Shown: positions 1 to 8,619 of the stretch, piece after piece
How positions within the stretch are numbered: the stretch's first letter is position 1
Layout of the letters: every line of letters starts with the position of its first letter
Position numbers and translations under genes: made by a program
The notes under the pieces: generated by a model
The model's database searches: none
What the model was told of the DNA's origin: nothing
The model's input: only the letters and a program-made list of their open reading frames with translations
Origin: Cellulomonas sp. KRMCY2
GTDB taxonomy: Bacteria > Actinomycetota > Actinomycetes > Actinomycetales > Cellulomonadaceae
Length of the DNA stretch: 64,000 nt
Assembly (NCBI RefSeq): GCF_000526515.1
Contig: NZ_JAGF01000001.1
Span: forward strand, 434,001-498,000
Reading direction: 5' to 3'

Positions 1-303
1 ACCGTGCCGTACGAGAGAGAGTGTGAGCACCACATGAGCCTCCAGGCATCCGCGGAAGTGCCGGCCGAGCGTCGCCACCAAGCTAGGTTGCGCCGGTGGC
101 CGCACGGTGTCCGCGCGCTGCACGCCTTCTGTCGGCCCGGCGCACGGCTCCTGCCGGCAGCGTCACGCCCGGCACGATCCGTGCCGGACTCCTGACACGA
201 TCCGAACATCTCCCGCACGCGTCCGTGACGGCCGCCCGGCACCGTGGGTCACGGGCCGAGGGGCCCAGCGGCCCACGAGGGCCGGAGACCGAGGGAGACG
301 ACC
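1..303. other. Upstream non-coding stretch, no gene recognised
   Basis: I see no convincing gene before the first start codon at 304. Open frames here are arginine-rich shadows without family resemblance. The only structure noted is a perfect 8-bp inverted repeat with a 3-nt centre at 169-187 (ccggcacg / cgtgccgg). It is not followed by a T-run. It could be a weak terminator of a gene left of the window or an operator for the gene at 304. Confidence 0.4.
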
Positions 304-744
304 ATGTCGACACGGACCGCCCGATCCACGCGCCGCGCCCGCTGGGCCGGTGTCGCGGTGCTCACCGCGCTCGCGACCACCGTGCTGACCCTGCCCGCAT
401 CGGCGGTACCCGCGCCGGCCACCGCCGTGCCCACCGCCTCGATGGGCACCGCCGCAGACGCGACCGACCCGGACGACATGTCCCGCCTGTGCCGCGACCG
501 TCTGCCGATCATCCAGGCACGTGCCGCGCACCTCATCGAGGTCCTCGAGTCAGGGCCGGACGTCGTCGGTTCCGTGGAGTGGCTGCGAGCGAACGCGGAC
601 ACCGCAGAGGCCAACGGGAGGCCCGAGCGTGCTCAGCTGCTGCGTGCGCGGGCAGACCTGCGCGCCACGCGCGCCGACGACATCGCGCGCGTGGTCCAGC
701 GCCTGGAGGACGCTGCCGCGACGTACTGCACGGACGTCCCGTGA
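304..744 (+). CDS. Small secreted hypothetical protein
   Basis: A 146-residue protein of unknown function. The ATG at 304 follows a purine-rich ribosome site (gagggaga). Residues 1-34 form a classical signal peptide: an Arg-rich N-terminus, a hydrophobic core, and a likely cleavage after Ala-Ser-Ala near residue 34. The mature part is mostly helical and Arg/Ala-rich, with two cysteines, one early and one four residues before the end, that could form a disulfide. The stop overlaps the next start (GTGA at 741-744), so it is translationally coupled to a lipoprotein and then to a two-component system. It may be an extracytoplasmic partner of that sensor (inference). No family recognised. Confidence 0.75.
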   Translation: MSTRTARSTRRARWAGVAVLTALATTVLTLPASAVPAPATAVPTASMGTAADATDPDDMSRLCRDRLPIIQARAAHLIEVLESGPDVVGSVEWLRANADTAEANGRPERAQLLRARADLRATRADDIARVVQRLEDAAATYCTDVP

Positions 745-1001
745 GGCGGCTCGTCGCCGGTGCTCTGCTGGTCCTCAGCCTGGCCGGATGCGGCCCGAGG
801 GGTCCGGCCACCGAGGGGACGCCGCCGCAGGTGCCGGCAGATGAGCCGGTGACCACCGCGCCCGCCGCCGAGGCACCGCCCACCCCGACCCCGACAGCCG
901 TTGACCCGGCCGCGGTCGACGATCTGGCGCAGCTTCTCGACGAGGCGGACGGCATCATGGGCGATGTCGAGCAGGAGATGGCCGACGACGCCACGAGCTG
1001 A
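741..1001 (+). CDS. Small putative lipoprotein
   Basis: An 86-residue protein starting at the GTG that overlaps the previous stop. The N-terminus has two arginines, a hydrophobic core and the lipobox Leu-Ala-Gly-Cys, with Cys17 as the probable lipidation site. A Pro/Thr/Ala-rich linker follows, then a short acidic helical tail (residues about 60-86). It should sit on the outer face of the cytoplasmic membrane. It lies between the secreted protein and the response regulator in one overlapping operon, consistent with an accessory role for the sensor kinase, but this is inference only. Confidence 0.7.
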   Translation: MRRLVAGALLVLSLAGCGPRGPATEGTPPQVPADEPVTTAPAAEAPPTPTPTAVDPAAVDDLAQLLDEADGIMGDVEQEMADDATS

Positions 1002-1011
1002 CAGGACCACG

Positions 1012-1718
<707 letters not shown>

Positions 1719-1722
<4 letters not shown>

Positions 1723-3086
1723 GCAGCGCGTCGGCCGACCGCACCGACCGGCGTCGGACGACGCTCGCCACGCGGGTGACACTCGCATGCCTCGCGGTGG
1801 CGTTGGTCGCGGCCGCAGTCGCGGCGCTGTCGTCGACGCGCCTTGCCGGTCTGGCCGATCGCGACGCTTCGCAGGCGGAGCTCGCGGCCCACGCCGACCT
1901 CGTCGCGTCGCTGCTCACCGAGCACCCGGACCTCACCCTCGACGAGCTCGTCCGAGGTGACGACGAGGTGGTCCGGATCGGGCCGGACGGCCGGCTGGCC
2001 GGTGCACCGCGCGCCGTCCTCGCAGCGGGGCGGACCGCCGCGGCCGATGTCACCAGCGGGCGACCGGTCTCCGGCCAGGTGCGTCTGCGGGCGAGCACGA
2101 TGCTCGTCGAGGCCCGCCCGCTCGACGGCGGCGGCTTCGCTCTGGTGCGTGAGCAGCACCCGCTCCTGCTCGGCGGGGTCCGGCTCGCCCGCACCTTGCT
2201 CGTGGCCACAGCGGCCGGCGCTGTGGTCGCCGCGATCGCCGGGTCAGGTCTGGCGAGGCTGCTCGCCCGTCCCCTGCGGCATGTCACGTCGGCGGCTCGC
2301 GAGCTGCGGGCCGGGCGCCGCGACGGCCGGGTGCCGGTGGAGGGCCCGCGCGAGGTCGCCGAGCTGGGCGCGACGGTCAACGAGCTCGCCGAGACGCTGC
2401 AGCGCAGCGAGGCCCGGCAGCGCGAGTTCCTGCTCTCGGTCTCGCACGAGCTGCGCACTCCCCTGACCGGGGTCGCCGGGTTCGCGGAGTCGATCGCCGA
2501 CGGGGTGCTCAGCGAGCCCGACGAGGTGCGGGCCGCGGGCCGGACCATCGTGCGGGAGGCGGGTCGCCTGGAACACCTGGTCAGTGACCTGCTCGACCTC
2601 GCGCGGCTGGGCGCTGACGACTTCCGGCTCGACGTCGGCGACGTCGACCTTGCGCAGCTGGTGCGCGACGCAGCCCGCGTGTGGTCGGCTCGGTGTGCCG
2701 CGACCGGCTCGCACCTGGTGGTCGAGGCCGACGGGTCGGTCCCGGTGCGGACGGATCCCGTGCGCGCCCGGCAGGTCCTGGACGGTCTGGCGGAGAACGC
2801 CCTGCGCGCGTTGCCGCAGGGGGCGCCGCTCGTCCTCGCGGCGCGTACCCAGGACGGCGCCGCGGTGCTCGAGGTGCGCGACGGCGGCCCCGGCCTGACC
2901 GAGTCCGACTACGCAGGGGCCTTCCAGCGGGGTCTGCTCAACGAGCGCTACCGCGGTCGGCGGCCGGTGGGATCGGGTATCGGGCTCGCCCTCGTCGACG
3001 GACTGGTGGGGCGCCTCGGCGGCCGGATCACCGCGGGGCCCGCCACGGAGGGCGGCGCCGCGTTCACGGTCACCATCCCGGTGTGA
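1719..3086 (+). CDS. Two-component sensor histidine kinase
   Basis: A 455-residue membrane kinase. TM1 lies at about residues 19-40, an extracytoplasmic loop at 41-155 and TM2 at about 156-181. A HAMP linker follows, then the dimerisation/phospho-acceptor region with His243 in SVSHELRTPLTGV. The ATPase part shows the N-box (LAENALRAL), the DGGPGL G1 box and GSGIGLALVDGL. The start overlaps the response-regulator stop (ATGA). It probably phosphorylates the regulator encoded directly upstream. The sensor loop of about 115 residues matches no fold I recognise. The secreted protein and lipoprotein of the same operon may feed signals to it (inference). Confidence 0.94.
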
Positions 3087-3131
3087 CGGCAGCGGTCGAC
3101 GACCGAGACTCGCGCGGAGGCGGGGTGGGGC

Positions 3132-4079
3132 TCAGCAGGTCGCCCAGCTCGTGCAGCCGCTGTTCTCCAGCGTCGGCTCGACCGGCACGTCCTCGACCAG
3201 CCGCTGGTCCAGGTAGGTGCTCGACCAGTCGTCGGAGCTTCCCTCGAGATCGTCGGAGCTCTCCTCGAGCAGCAGGCCGGTCTCGGGGTCCCGGACCAGC
3301 GTCGTGACGACGCCGTCCGCCGTGTGCTCCAGGACCTCGCCGGTGCGACCCGTGGAGTCGGCACCGTCGGACGCTGTCACCCCCGGCACGCCCGCAGCCA
3401 CGGCCCACGCCGCCTGGCGAAGCCCGACCGGCAGGAGGCCCCCGTCGAGGAGCAGGTCACGCGCCATGCCGAAGACCTTGTCGTCGTCGGTCCCGCTGCG
3501 GCGGTCCGGCTCGACGCTCGCGCGCAGCACGTCCTCGAGGGCGGTGGGGTCGACCGGCAGGAGAGCGGGGTCCCGGAGCATGTCGATCCACTCGCCGTCG
3601 ATCCGGAACCGCCCGATGACGTCCCTCGGCCCGACGCCCGTAGCGGTGGTCAGGTCCCCGTCCGTGACCAGCAGGCCAGGCTCGTCGCGGCTGAGCCACG
3701 ACTCCTCCTGGTGCTCGTCGCCGGCGTACGACGACTGGCGGAGCGTGTACCAGTACGTCCCGGCCAGGACGGTCGGCTGCACGACGGGTGCGACGCTCGG
3801 CGTCGGGTCCGGCTCGGCGGTGGGTGTGACGCTCGGCGTCGGCACCGGGCCGACGAGCGCGGCCGGCGGTGCGGCGGCCCAGGAGCTCCACGGTCGGGCC
3901 TGCGCGGCCCAGCCGCCCCCCGCCACCACGGCAGCCAGCGCGAACGTGCCCAGACCGCGGACGACGGCACGGCGCCGACGCGCACGGGGCACGACGCGCG
4001 TGGTGTCGACGTCGAGCCGTGGTGCCACGGCGTCCAGCCGCATCCGCAGCGTCCGGGCGAAGTCCTCGTCGGTTCCCAT
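3132..4079 (-). CDS. CU044_5270-like membrane protein, putative partner of the ECF sigma factor
   Basis: A 315-residue protein. The N-terminal cytoplasmic part (about 1-40) is basic, one TM helix lies at about residues 41-60, and a Pro/Thr-rich linker leads to a large extracytoplasmic domain with an SGCTSWATC cysteine-containing tail. This layout resembles the CU044_5270 family, usually encoded after SigE-family sigma factors in actinobacteria; a negative-regulator role is inferred, not shown. The ATG at 4079 overlaps the sigma stop (TGATG) and has a GAGGAG site six bases upstream. A GTG one codon earlier is the alternative start. It converges with the kinase gene, 45 bases away. Confidence 0.75.
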   Translation of the reverse strand: MGTDEDFARTLRMRLDAVAPRLDVDTTRVVPRARRRRAVVRGLGTFALAAVVAGGGWAAQARPWSSWAAAPPAALVGPVPTPSVTPTAEPDPTPSVAPVVQPTVLAGTYWYTLRQSSYAGDEHQEESWLSRDEPGLLVTDGDLTTATGVGPRDVIGRFRIDGEWIDMLRDPALLPVDPTALEDVLRASVEPDRRSGTDDDKVFGMARDLLLDGGLLPVGLRQAAWAVAAGVPGVTASDGADSTGRTGEVLEHTADGVVTTLVRDPETGLLLEESSDDLEGSSDDWSSTYLDQRLVEDVPVEPTLENSGCTSWATC

Positions 4080-4759
4080 CACTCGCTCCTCGTCGTGGCA
4101 CTGCGTGAGTCTTCGTGCGTGTCGCTGCGTTCGTCGGCGCTGCGTTCCTCGGTGTTCCGGGACTCGGCGCTCAGGGACTCGGCGCGCCGGGCCTCACCGA
4201 GCACCTCGCGCAGACGCGCCAGGCTGCGCGATGCGGTCGACTTGACGGTGCCGATCGACACCCCGAGGTCGGTGGCGACCTCGCGTTCCGTCAGGCCCTC
4301 GAAGTGGCGCAGGACGACGATCCGCCGCTGCCGGGGACTCAGCACCGCCAGCGCGCGGACGAGCTGGTCGCGCTCGGCCTGCAGGTCCGCACCCGACGCC
4401 TCGCCGTTCTCCGGCACGGTGGCCGGGTCCATGAGCACCTCCCGGCGTCGGCGCCGCCAGGTCTCGATCCGCAGGTTCGCCAGCGTGCGGCGCGCGTAGG
4501 CCAGCGGGTCCCGCTCGCGCGCCCTCGACCACGCGAGGTAGGTGCGCACCAACGTCTGCTGCACCAGCTCGTCGGCCTGGTGCGCATCGCCGCACAGGAG
4601 CCACGCCGTCCGGGCGAGCGCCGGGGACGCGCTCGCCATGAACGCGGCGACCTCGGCCTCGTGATCGACGCCGGTCACGATCACGTGGACGACGGAGACG
4701 TCACGCGAGTCCGCAGCCGCCACGGGCTCGGTGGCATCGGCGGTGATCGACATGCTCAT
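4079..4759 (-). CDS. SigE-family ECF RNA polymerase sigma factor
   Basis: A 226-residue sigma-70 of the extracytoplasmic-function group. Region 2 begins near FMASASPALARTAWLLCG and includes DELVQQTLVRTYLAW; region 4 contains LSPRQRRIVVLRHFEGLTE and the helix-turn-helix TDLGVSIGTVKSTASRSLA. A charged tail of about 35 residues follows region 4. The ATG at 4759 is chosen because it lies seven bases after an ECF-type -10 box, giving a leaderless or nearly leaderless mRNA; an in-frame start at 4810 would begin inside or before the promoter. It is coupled by TGATG to the membrane protein gene downstream, its likely regulator. Confidence 0.9.
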   Translation of the reverse strand: MSMSITADATEPVAAADSRDVSVVHVIVTGVDHEAEVAAFMASASPALARTAWLLCGDAHQADELVQQTLVRTYLAWSRARERDPLAYARRTLANLRIETWRRRRREVLMDPATVPENGEASGADLQAERDQLVRALAVLSPRQRRIVVLRHFEGLTEREVATDLGVSIGTVKSTASRSLARLREVLGEARRAESLSAESRNTEERSADERSDTHEDSRSATTRSE

Positions 4760-4766
4760 GATGTGT

Positions 4767-4792
4767 ACACGCTCGTGACCGCGGAAAGGTTG
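4767..4792 (-). promoter_or_regulatory. ECF-type promoter of the sigma-factor gene
   Basis: Reading the minus strand, CAACC (4792-4788) is followed by exactly 16 bases and CGTGT (4771-4767). The AAC-type -35 and CGT-type -10 at this spacing are typical of ECF sigma promoters. The start codon at 4759 lies seven bases beyond, where transcription would begin. Autoregulation by the encoded sigma factor is the natural inference. Confidence 0.5.
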
Positions 4793-4846
4793 AGCCGAGC
4801 GGGCGGGCACGCGACGGCCTGCCGGCCGACCACTCCTGCACCCGAC

Positions 4847-5539
4847 TCAGGCGCCCGACCGCCGCAGGGGCTCAGAACCCCGATCGGCGACCTGGCCCGC
4901 ACGGCGCAGAGGCACCGGCACCAGGGCGCAGAGCTCGTCGAACGAGACGTCGAACGTCTCCCGGACGGTGACGCCCGTGCCGTCGAGGAGGAAGACGGCG
5001 AGGTCGCTGTAGATCCGTGACACGCACTGCACGCCGGTGAGCGGGTAGGTGCACTCGGACACGAGCTTGCTGCGCCCGTCGCGGGTGAGCAGGCTCATCA
5101 TGACGAAGGTGTCCTTGGCGCCGATCGCCAGATCCATCGCACCGCCGACCGCCGGGATGTCGCCCTGGGCCGCGGTGTGCCAGTTGGCCAGGTCGCCGCG
5201 CTGTGAGACCTGGTAGGCACCGAGCACGCAGATGTCCAGGTGACCGCCACGCATCATCGCGAACGAGTCGGCGTGGTGGAAGTAGGAGGCGCCGGGCAGC
5301 TCGGTCACCGGGATCTTGCCGGCGTTGATCAGGTCGAGGTCGACCTCGTCGCCGTGCGCCTCGGGTCCCATCCCGAGCATGCCGTTCTCGGTGTGCAGGG
5401 TCGCGCGGCCGGGCGGCAGGTGGTTGGCGACCAGGGTCGGCTGCCCGATGCCGAGGTTGACGTAGGCGCCCTGCGGGATGTCGTCGGCGACCAGGGCGGC
5501 CAGCTCGTCGCGGCCGAGCCCGCGCCGCTCGGAGCTCAC
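4847..5539 (-). CDS. pcaJ: 3-oxoadipate CoA-transferase subunit B
   Basis: A 230-residue beta subunit of the CoA-transferase that converts 3-oxoadipate and succinyl-CoA to 3-oxoadipyl-CoA and succinate. It shows the family GIGQPT turn and the HTENGMLGMG motif carrying the glutamate that forms the thioester with CoA. Length fits PcaJ (about 215-230). It is the last gene of the pca operon, and its start overlaps the stop of the alpha subunit by four bases. A short basic tail after the conserved core is unusual but harmless. Generic SCOT-type transferases are similar; the pca context decides the name. Confidence 0.93.
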   Translation of the reverse strand: MSSERRGLGRDELAALVADDIPQGAYVNLGIGQPTLVANHLPPGRATLHTENGMLGMGPEAHGDEVDLDLINAGKIPVTELPGASYFHHADSFAMMRGGHLDICVLGAYQVSQRGDLANWHTAAQGDIPAVGGAMDLAIGAKDTFVMMSLLTRDGRSKLVSECTYPLTGVQCVSRIYSDLAVFLLDGTGVTVRETFDVSFDELCALVPVPLRRAGQVADRGSEPLRRSGA

Positions 5540-6234
5540 TGCCCGGCCTCCGGCTCGGGGGTCCGAGCGGCCGGCACGGCGACGAGCCGGCCGGTGTGGA
5601 TACCGGGCGTCACGACGTTCTCCGGGTCGATCTGCCCCGCCGCGACGATCCGGGAGACCTGGACGATCGCTGTCCGAGCGGCGCTGGCCATGATCGGCCC
5701 GAAGTTGCGGGCCGTCTTGCGGTAGGTCAGGTTTCCCACCTCGTCCCCGACGTGCGCCTTGATCAGCGCGAAGTCGGCCCGGATCGGGTACTCGAGCACG
5801 TAGTGCCGCCCGTCGATCTCCCTGACCTCCTTGCCCTCGGCCAGCGGTGTGCCGAAGCCGGTCGGCGTGAAGAACGCCCCGATCCCGGCACCGGCCGCGC
5901 GGATCCGCTCGGCGAGGTTGCCCTGCGGGACGAGCTCGAGCTCGATCTCGCCGGCCGTGTAGCGCGCGTCGAAGTGGTGGCTGTCGGACTGCCGCGGGAA
6001 CGAGCAGATGATGCGGCGCACCCGCCCGGCGCCGATCAGCGCGGCGAGGCCGACGTCGCCGTTGCCCGCGTTGTTGTTCACCACGGTGAGGTCGCCCGCC
6101 CCCTGCCGTAGCAGCGCCTCGATCAGCTCGACCGGCTGCCCGGCCGTGCCGAAGCCGCCGATCATCACGGTCGCCCCGTCGGGGATGTCGGCCACCGCCT
6201 CCTCGACCGTCTGCAGGATCCGGACCATCGTCAT
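5536..6234 (-). CDS. pcaI: 3-oxoadipate CoA-transferase subunit A
   Basis: A 232-residue alpha subunit. The N-terminus has the CoA-transferase glycine motif MIGGFGTAGQP (residues about 22-32), then NNNAGNGDVGLAAL, the substrate-side segment GAFFTPTGFGTPLAEGKE and NLTYRKTARNF. The ATG at 6234 overlaps the thiolase stop (ATGA), and its own stop overlaps pcaJ, so the two subunits are made in a coupled 1:1 fashion. Together with PcaJ it activates 3-oxoadipate in the cytoplasm for the PcaF thiolase. Confidence 0.93.
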   Translation of the reverse strand: MTMVRILQTVEEAVADIPDGATVMIGGFGTAGQPVELIEALLRQGAGDLTVVNNNAGNGDVGLAALIGAGRVRRIICSFPRQSDSHHFDARYTAGEIELELVPQGNLAERIRAAGAGIGAFFTPTGFGTPLAEGKEVREIDGRHYVLEYPIRADFALIKAHVGDEVGNLTYRKTARNFGPIMASAARTAIVQVSRIVAAGQIDPENVVTPGIHTGRLVAVPAARTPEPEAGQ

Positions 6235-7424
6235 GCCGTCACGCTCTCGACCACGACCGCGATGCCCTGGCCCACGCCGATGCACAGCGCGGCCACGCCC
6301 CAGCGCCCGCCCGATCGCTCGAGGCTGCGCACCAGGGTGCCGAGCACGCGCGTGCCGGACGCGCCGAGCGGGTGCCCGACGGCGAGGGCGCCACCGTGCC
6401 GGTTGACGATCTCCGGGTCGACACCCCACGCGTCGATGCAGGCCAGCGACTGCACCGCGAAGGCCTCGTTGAGCTCCACCGCGGCCACGTCGCCCCAGCT
6501 GATGCCGGCCCGGCGCAGGGCGAGGTTCGCCGCCTCCACCGGGGCGAACCCGAACATCTGCGGGTCGAGGGCGGTGACCCCGCGGCCCGCGATCCGCGCC
6601 AGCGGCGGGCGGCCGAGCAGCTCCTCGGCGCGCTCGCTGCCGAGCACAGCACCCGAGGCACCGTCGTTGAGCGGGGAGGCGTTCCCGGCCGTGACCGTGC
6701 CGCCGGACCCGGACGACCGGAACACCGTCCGCAGCCCGGCCAGCCGCTCGAGGGTGGTGTCCGGCCGGATCGCCTCGTCGCGGTCCAGCTCGACGCCGGG
6801 GACCGGCACGACGAGATCGTCGTAGAAGCCCTCGGCCCAGGCCCGCTCGGCGAGCCGATGGGATCGCAGGGCGAACGCGTCCTGCTGCTCCCGGCCGATC
6901 CCGAACCGCTCGCGCAGCTGCTCGGTCGCCTCGCCGAGCGAGACCGTCCACGCGGCCGGCATGCGCGGGTTCACCAGGCGCCAGCCCAGCGTGGTCGACA
7001 CGAGCTCGAGATCCCCGCTCGGGTAGGGCCGCTCGGTCTTGGGCAGCACCCATGGCGCCCGGCTCATCGACTCGACTCCGCCCACCAGCAGCACGTCGGC
7101 CTCACCGGTCTCGATCTGGCGCGACCCGAGGATCACGGCGTCCAGGCTCGAGCCGCACAGTCGGTTGACGGTGGTGCCGGGCACGGTGGTCGGCAGGCCG
7201 GCGAGCAGGGTGGCCATCCGGGCGACGTTCCGGTTCTCCTCCCCGGCGCCGTTGGCGTTGCCGAGCACGACCTCGTCCACCCGGGCCGGGTCCAGCGCCG
7301 GAGCGCGGTCGACGAGGGTGCGCAGCACGTGTGCGGCCAGGTCGTCCGGCCGAGTGCCGGCGAGGGCCCCGCCGAGCCGGCCGAACGGCGTCCGGACCGC
7401 GTCGTAGACGAAGGCCGCGGTCAT
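6231..7424 (-). CDS. pcaF: 3-oxoadipyl-CoA thiolase
   Basis: A 397-residue thiolase catalysing the last step, 3-oxoadipyl-CoA plus CoA to succinyl-CoA and acetyl-CoA. It carries the acyl-accepting cysteine in NRLCGSSLDAV (about residue 91), the ELNEAFAVQ motif, the catalytic histidine in GHPLGASGTR and the C-terminal proton-shuttling cysteine in ALCIGVGQG. Length is normal for the family. The ATG at 7424 overlaps the pcaC stop (ATGA). Thiolases of fatty-acid degradation look alike; its place between pcaC and pcaIJ makes 3-oxoadipyl-CoA the expected substrate. Confidence 0.93.
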   Translation of the reverse strand: MTAAFVYDAVRTPFGRLGGALAGTRPDDLAAHVLRTLVDRAPALDPARVDEVVLGNANGAGEENRNVARMATLLAGLPTTVPGTTVNRLCGSSLDAVILGSRQIETGEADVLLVGGVESMSRAPWVLPKTERPYPSGDLELVSTTLGWRLVNPRMPAAWTVSLGEATEQLRERFGIGREQQDAFALRSHRLAERAWAEGFYDDLVVPVPGVELDRDEAIRPDTTLERLAGLRTVFRSSGSGGTVTAGNASPLNDGASGAVLGSERAEELLGRPPLARIAGRGVTALDPQMFGFAPVEAANLALRRAGISWGDVAAVELNEAFAVQSLACIDAWGVDPEIVNRHGGALAVGHPLGASGTRVLGTLVRSLERSGGRWGVAALCIGVGQGIAVVVESVTA

Positions 7425-7822
7425 CGCGCCGCCTCCTCGTCGCCGAGCACGTCGCGGGCCACGGCGAACGCGTGGTGGGCCGCCGGCACCCCGCAGTACA
7501 CCGCGGTCTGCAGCAGGACCTCCTGGATCTCCGGGACGCTCAGGCCGTTGCGGACGGCGGCGGACAGGTGCAGCGCGAGCTCGTCCCAGTGGCCCAGGGC
7601 GACCAGCGCGGTCAGCGTGACGGCGCTGCGGGTGCGCCGGTCCAGACCCTCCCTGGTCCAGATCTCGCCCCACGCGTAGCGGGTCAGGAGGTCCTCCAGC
7701 GGTGCGTCCAGCCCCGTGGACCGGGCCGTGGCTGCGTCGACGTGCGCGTCGGAGAGCACGGCGCGACGCACCGCCGTGCCCTCGGCGAACGCCTGTGCCT
7801 CGGTCCGGTCGGGTCGTCCCAT
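7421..7822 (-). CDS. pcaC: 4-carboxymuconolactone decarboxylase
   Basis: A 133-residue AhpD-fold protein that decarboxylates 4-carboxymuconolactone to 3-oxoadipate enol-lactone. Family segments seen are the TRYAWGEIWTREGLDRRTRS region, LTALVALGHWDELALH, and the C-terminal EVLLQTAVYCGVPAAHHAF stretch. Its ATG overlaps the stop of the enol-lactonase gene as TGATG. In many actinobacteria these two activities are one fused PcaL protein in the same order; here they are separate reading frames. Length is normal for a stand-alone PcaC. Confidence 0.93.
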   Translation of the reverse strand: MGRPDRTEAQAFAEGTAVRRAVLSDAHVDAATARSTGLDAPLEDLLTRYAWGEIWTREGLDRRTRSAVTLTALVALGHWDELALHLSAAVRNGLSVPEIQEVLLQTAVYCGVPAAHHAFAVARDVLGDEEAAR

Positions 7823-8619
7823 CAGACACCTCCGGTGAAGGCGTCACGCAGCAGCGCGGCCACCAGGTCGGGCGCCTCGGCCGGCGCCAGGTGCGCCACC
7901 CCGGGGACGACGGCCGAGCGGCCGGACCGGACCGCCGCCGCGAGCTCCTCGGCGAGCGCTGGTGGGGTGACGGCGTCCTCGCTGCCCGCGACGGCGAGCA
8001 GCGGGACGGCCAACGCAGACAGCTCGCCCCGGAGGTCGTGCCCGGCGAGCGCCTCGCAGCACCGCGCATAGCTGAACCGGTCCGCCTCCTGCAGGGACCA
8101 CAGCAGGGCCGTGCCGGTCTGCGGGTCGCGGTCGAGGAAGCCGGGCGCGAACCACCGGGACACCGAGGCGGCCAGCACCGCCGGCGTGCCGGCCTGCCGG
8201 ACCAGCTCGGCGCGCGCGTGCCAGTCGGCCGGTTCGCCGATCCGCGCGCCCGAGCAGACGACAGCGACCATGGCGACACCGGCGTCCGCCAGGGCGAGCT
8301 GGAGAGCCACGGCGCCGCCGAGCGAGACACCGGCGCAGAGCAGCCGGGCACCCGGGCCGAGTGCGTCGAGCTCCGGGCGCACGACGACGAGCACGGCCTC
8401 GGCCAGGTCGGCCACCGTGAACGCTGTGTCGACGGGCGCGCTCCTGCCGTGCCCGGGCAGGTCCCAGCCGAGGACGCGGTACCGGGGCCCCAGGAGCGCG
8501 GCGCAGGCGGACCACAACGGACCCACGGCTGTGCCGAGGGACGGTCCGAGCACGACGAGGTCCCGGGGGTCCCCGGAGCCCGGTGCGGTGAGGTCGGTCA
8601 GGGTGAGGTCCACGGTCAC
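7822..8619 (-). CDS. pcaD: 3-oxoadipate enol-lactonase
   Basis: A 265-residue alpha/beta hydrolase that opens 3-oxoadipate enol-lactone to 3-oxoadipate. Visible landmarks are the oxyanion region after LGPSLGT, WDLPGHGRS, the nucleophile elbow CAGVSLGGAVALQ, the Asp-bearing strand VAGSEDAVTPP, and the catalytic histidine in VPGVAHLAPAEAP. The GTG at 8619 overlaps the pcaB stop (GTGA), which fixes the start; the open frame upstream of it lies within pcaB. The stop is shared with the pcaC start (TGATG). Confidence 0.92.
   Translation of the reverse strand: MTVDLTLTDLTAPGSGDPRDLVVLGPSLGTAVGPLWSACAALLGPRYRVLGWDLPGHGRSAPVDTAFTVADLAEAVLVVVRPELDALGPGARLLCAGVSLGGAVALQLALADAGVAMVAVVCSGARIGEPADWHARAELVRQAGTPAVLAASVSRWFAPGFLDRDPQTGTALLWSLQEADRFSYARCCEALAGHDLRGELSALAVPLLAVAGSEDAVTPPALAEELAAAVRSGRSAVVPGVAHLAPAEAPDLVAALLRDAFTGGV

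Noticed and set aside
83-313. Arginine-rich open frames on both strands before the first gene
   Set aside because: No family resemblance, no ribosome site and composition typical of shadow frames in GC-rich DNA.
3132-4759. Classical zinc-binding anti-sigma (ZAS) partner of the sigma factor
   Set aside because: The downstream protein lacks a His-x3-Cys-x2-Cys motif; it looks like the CU044_5270 family instead.
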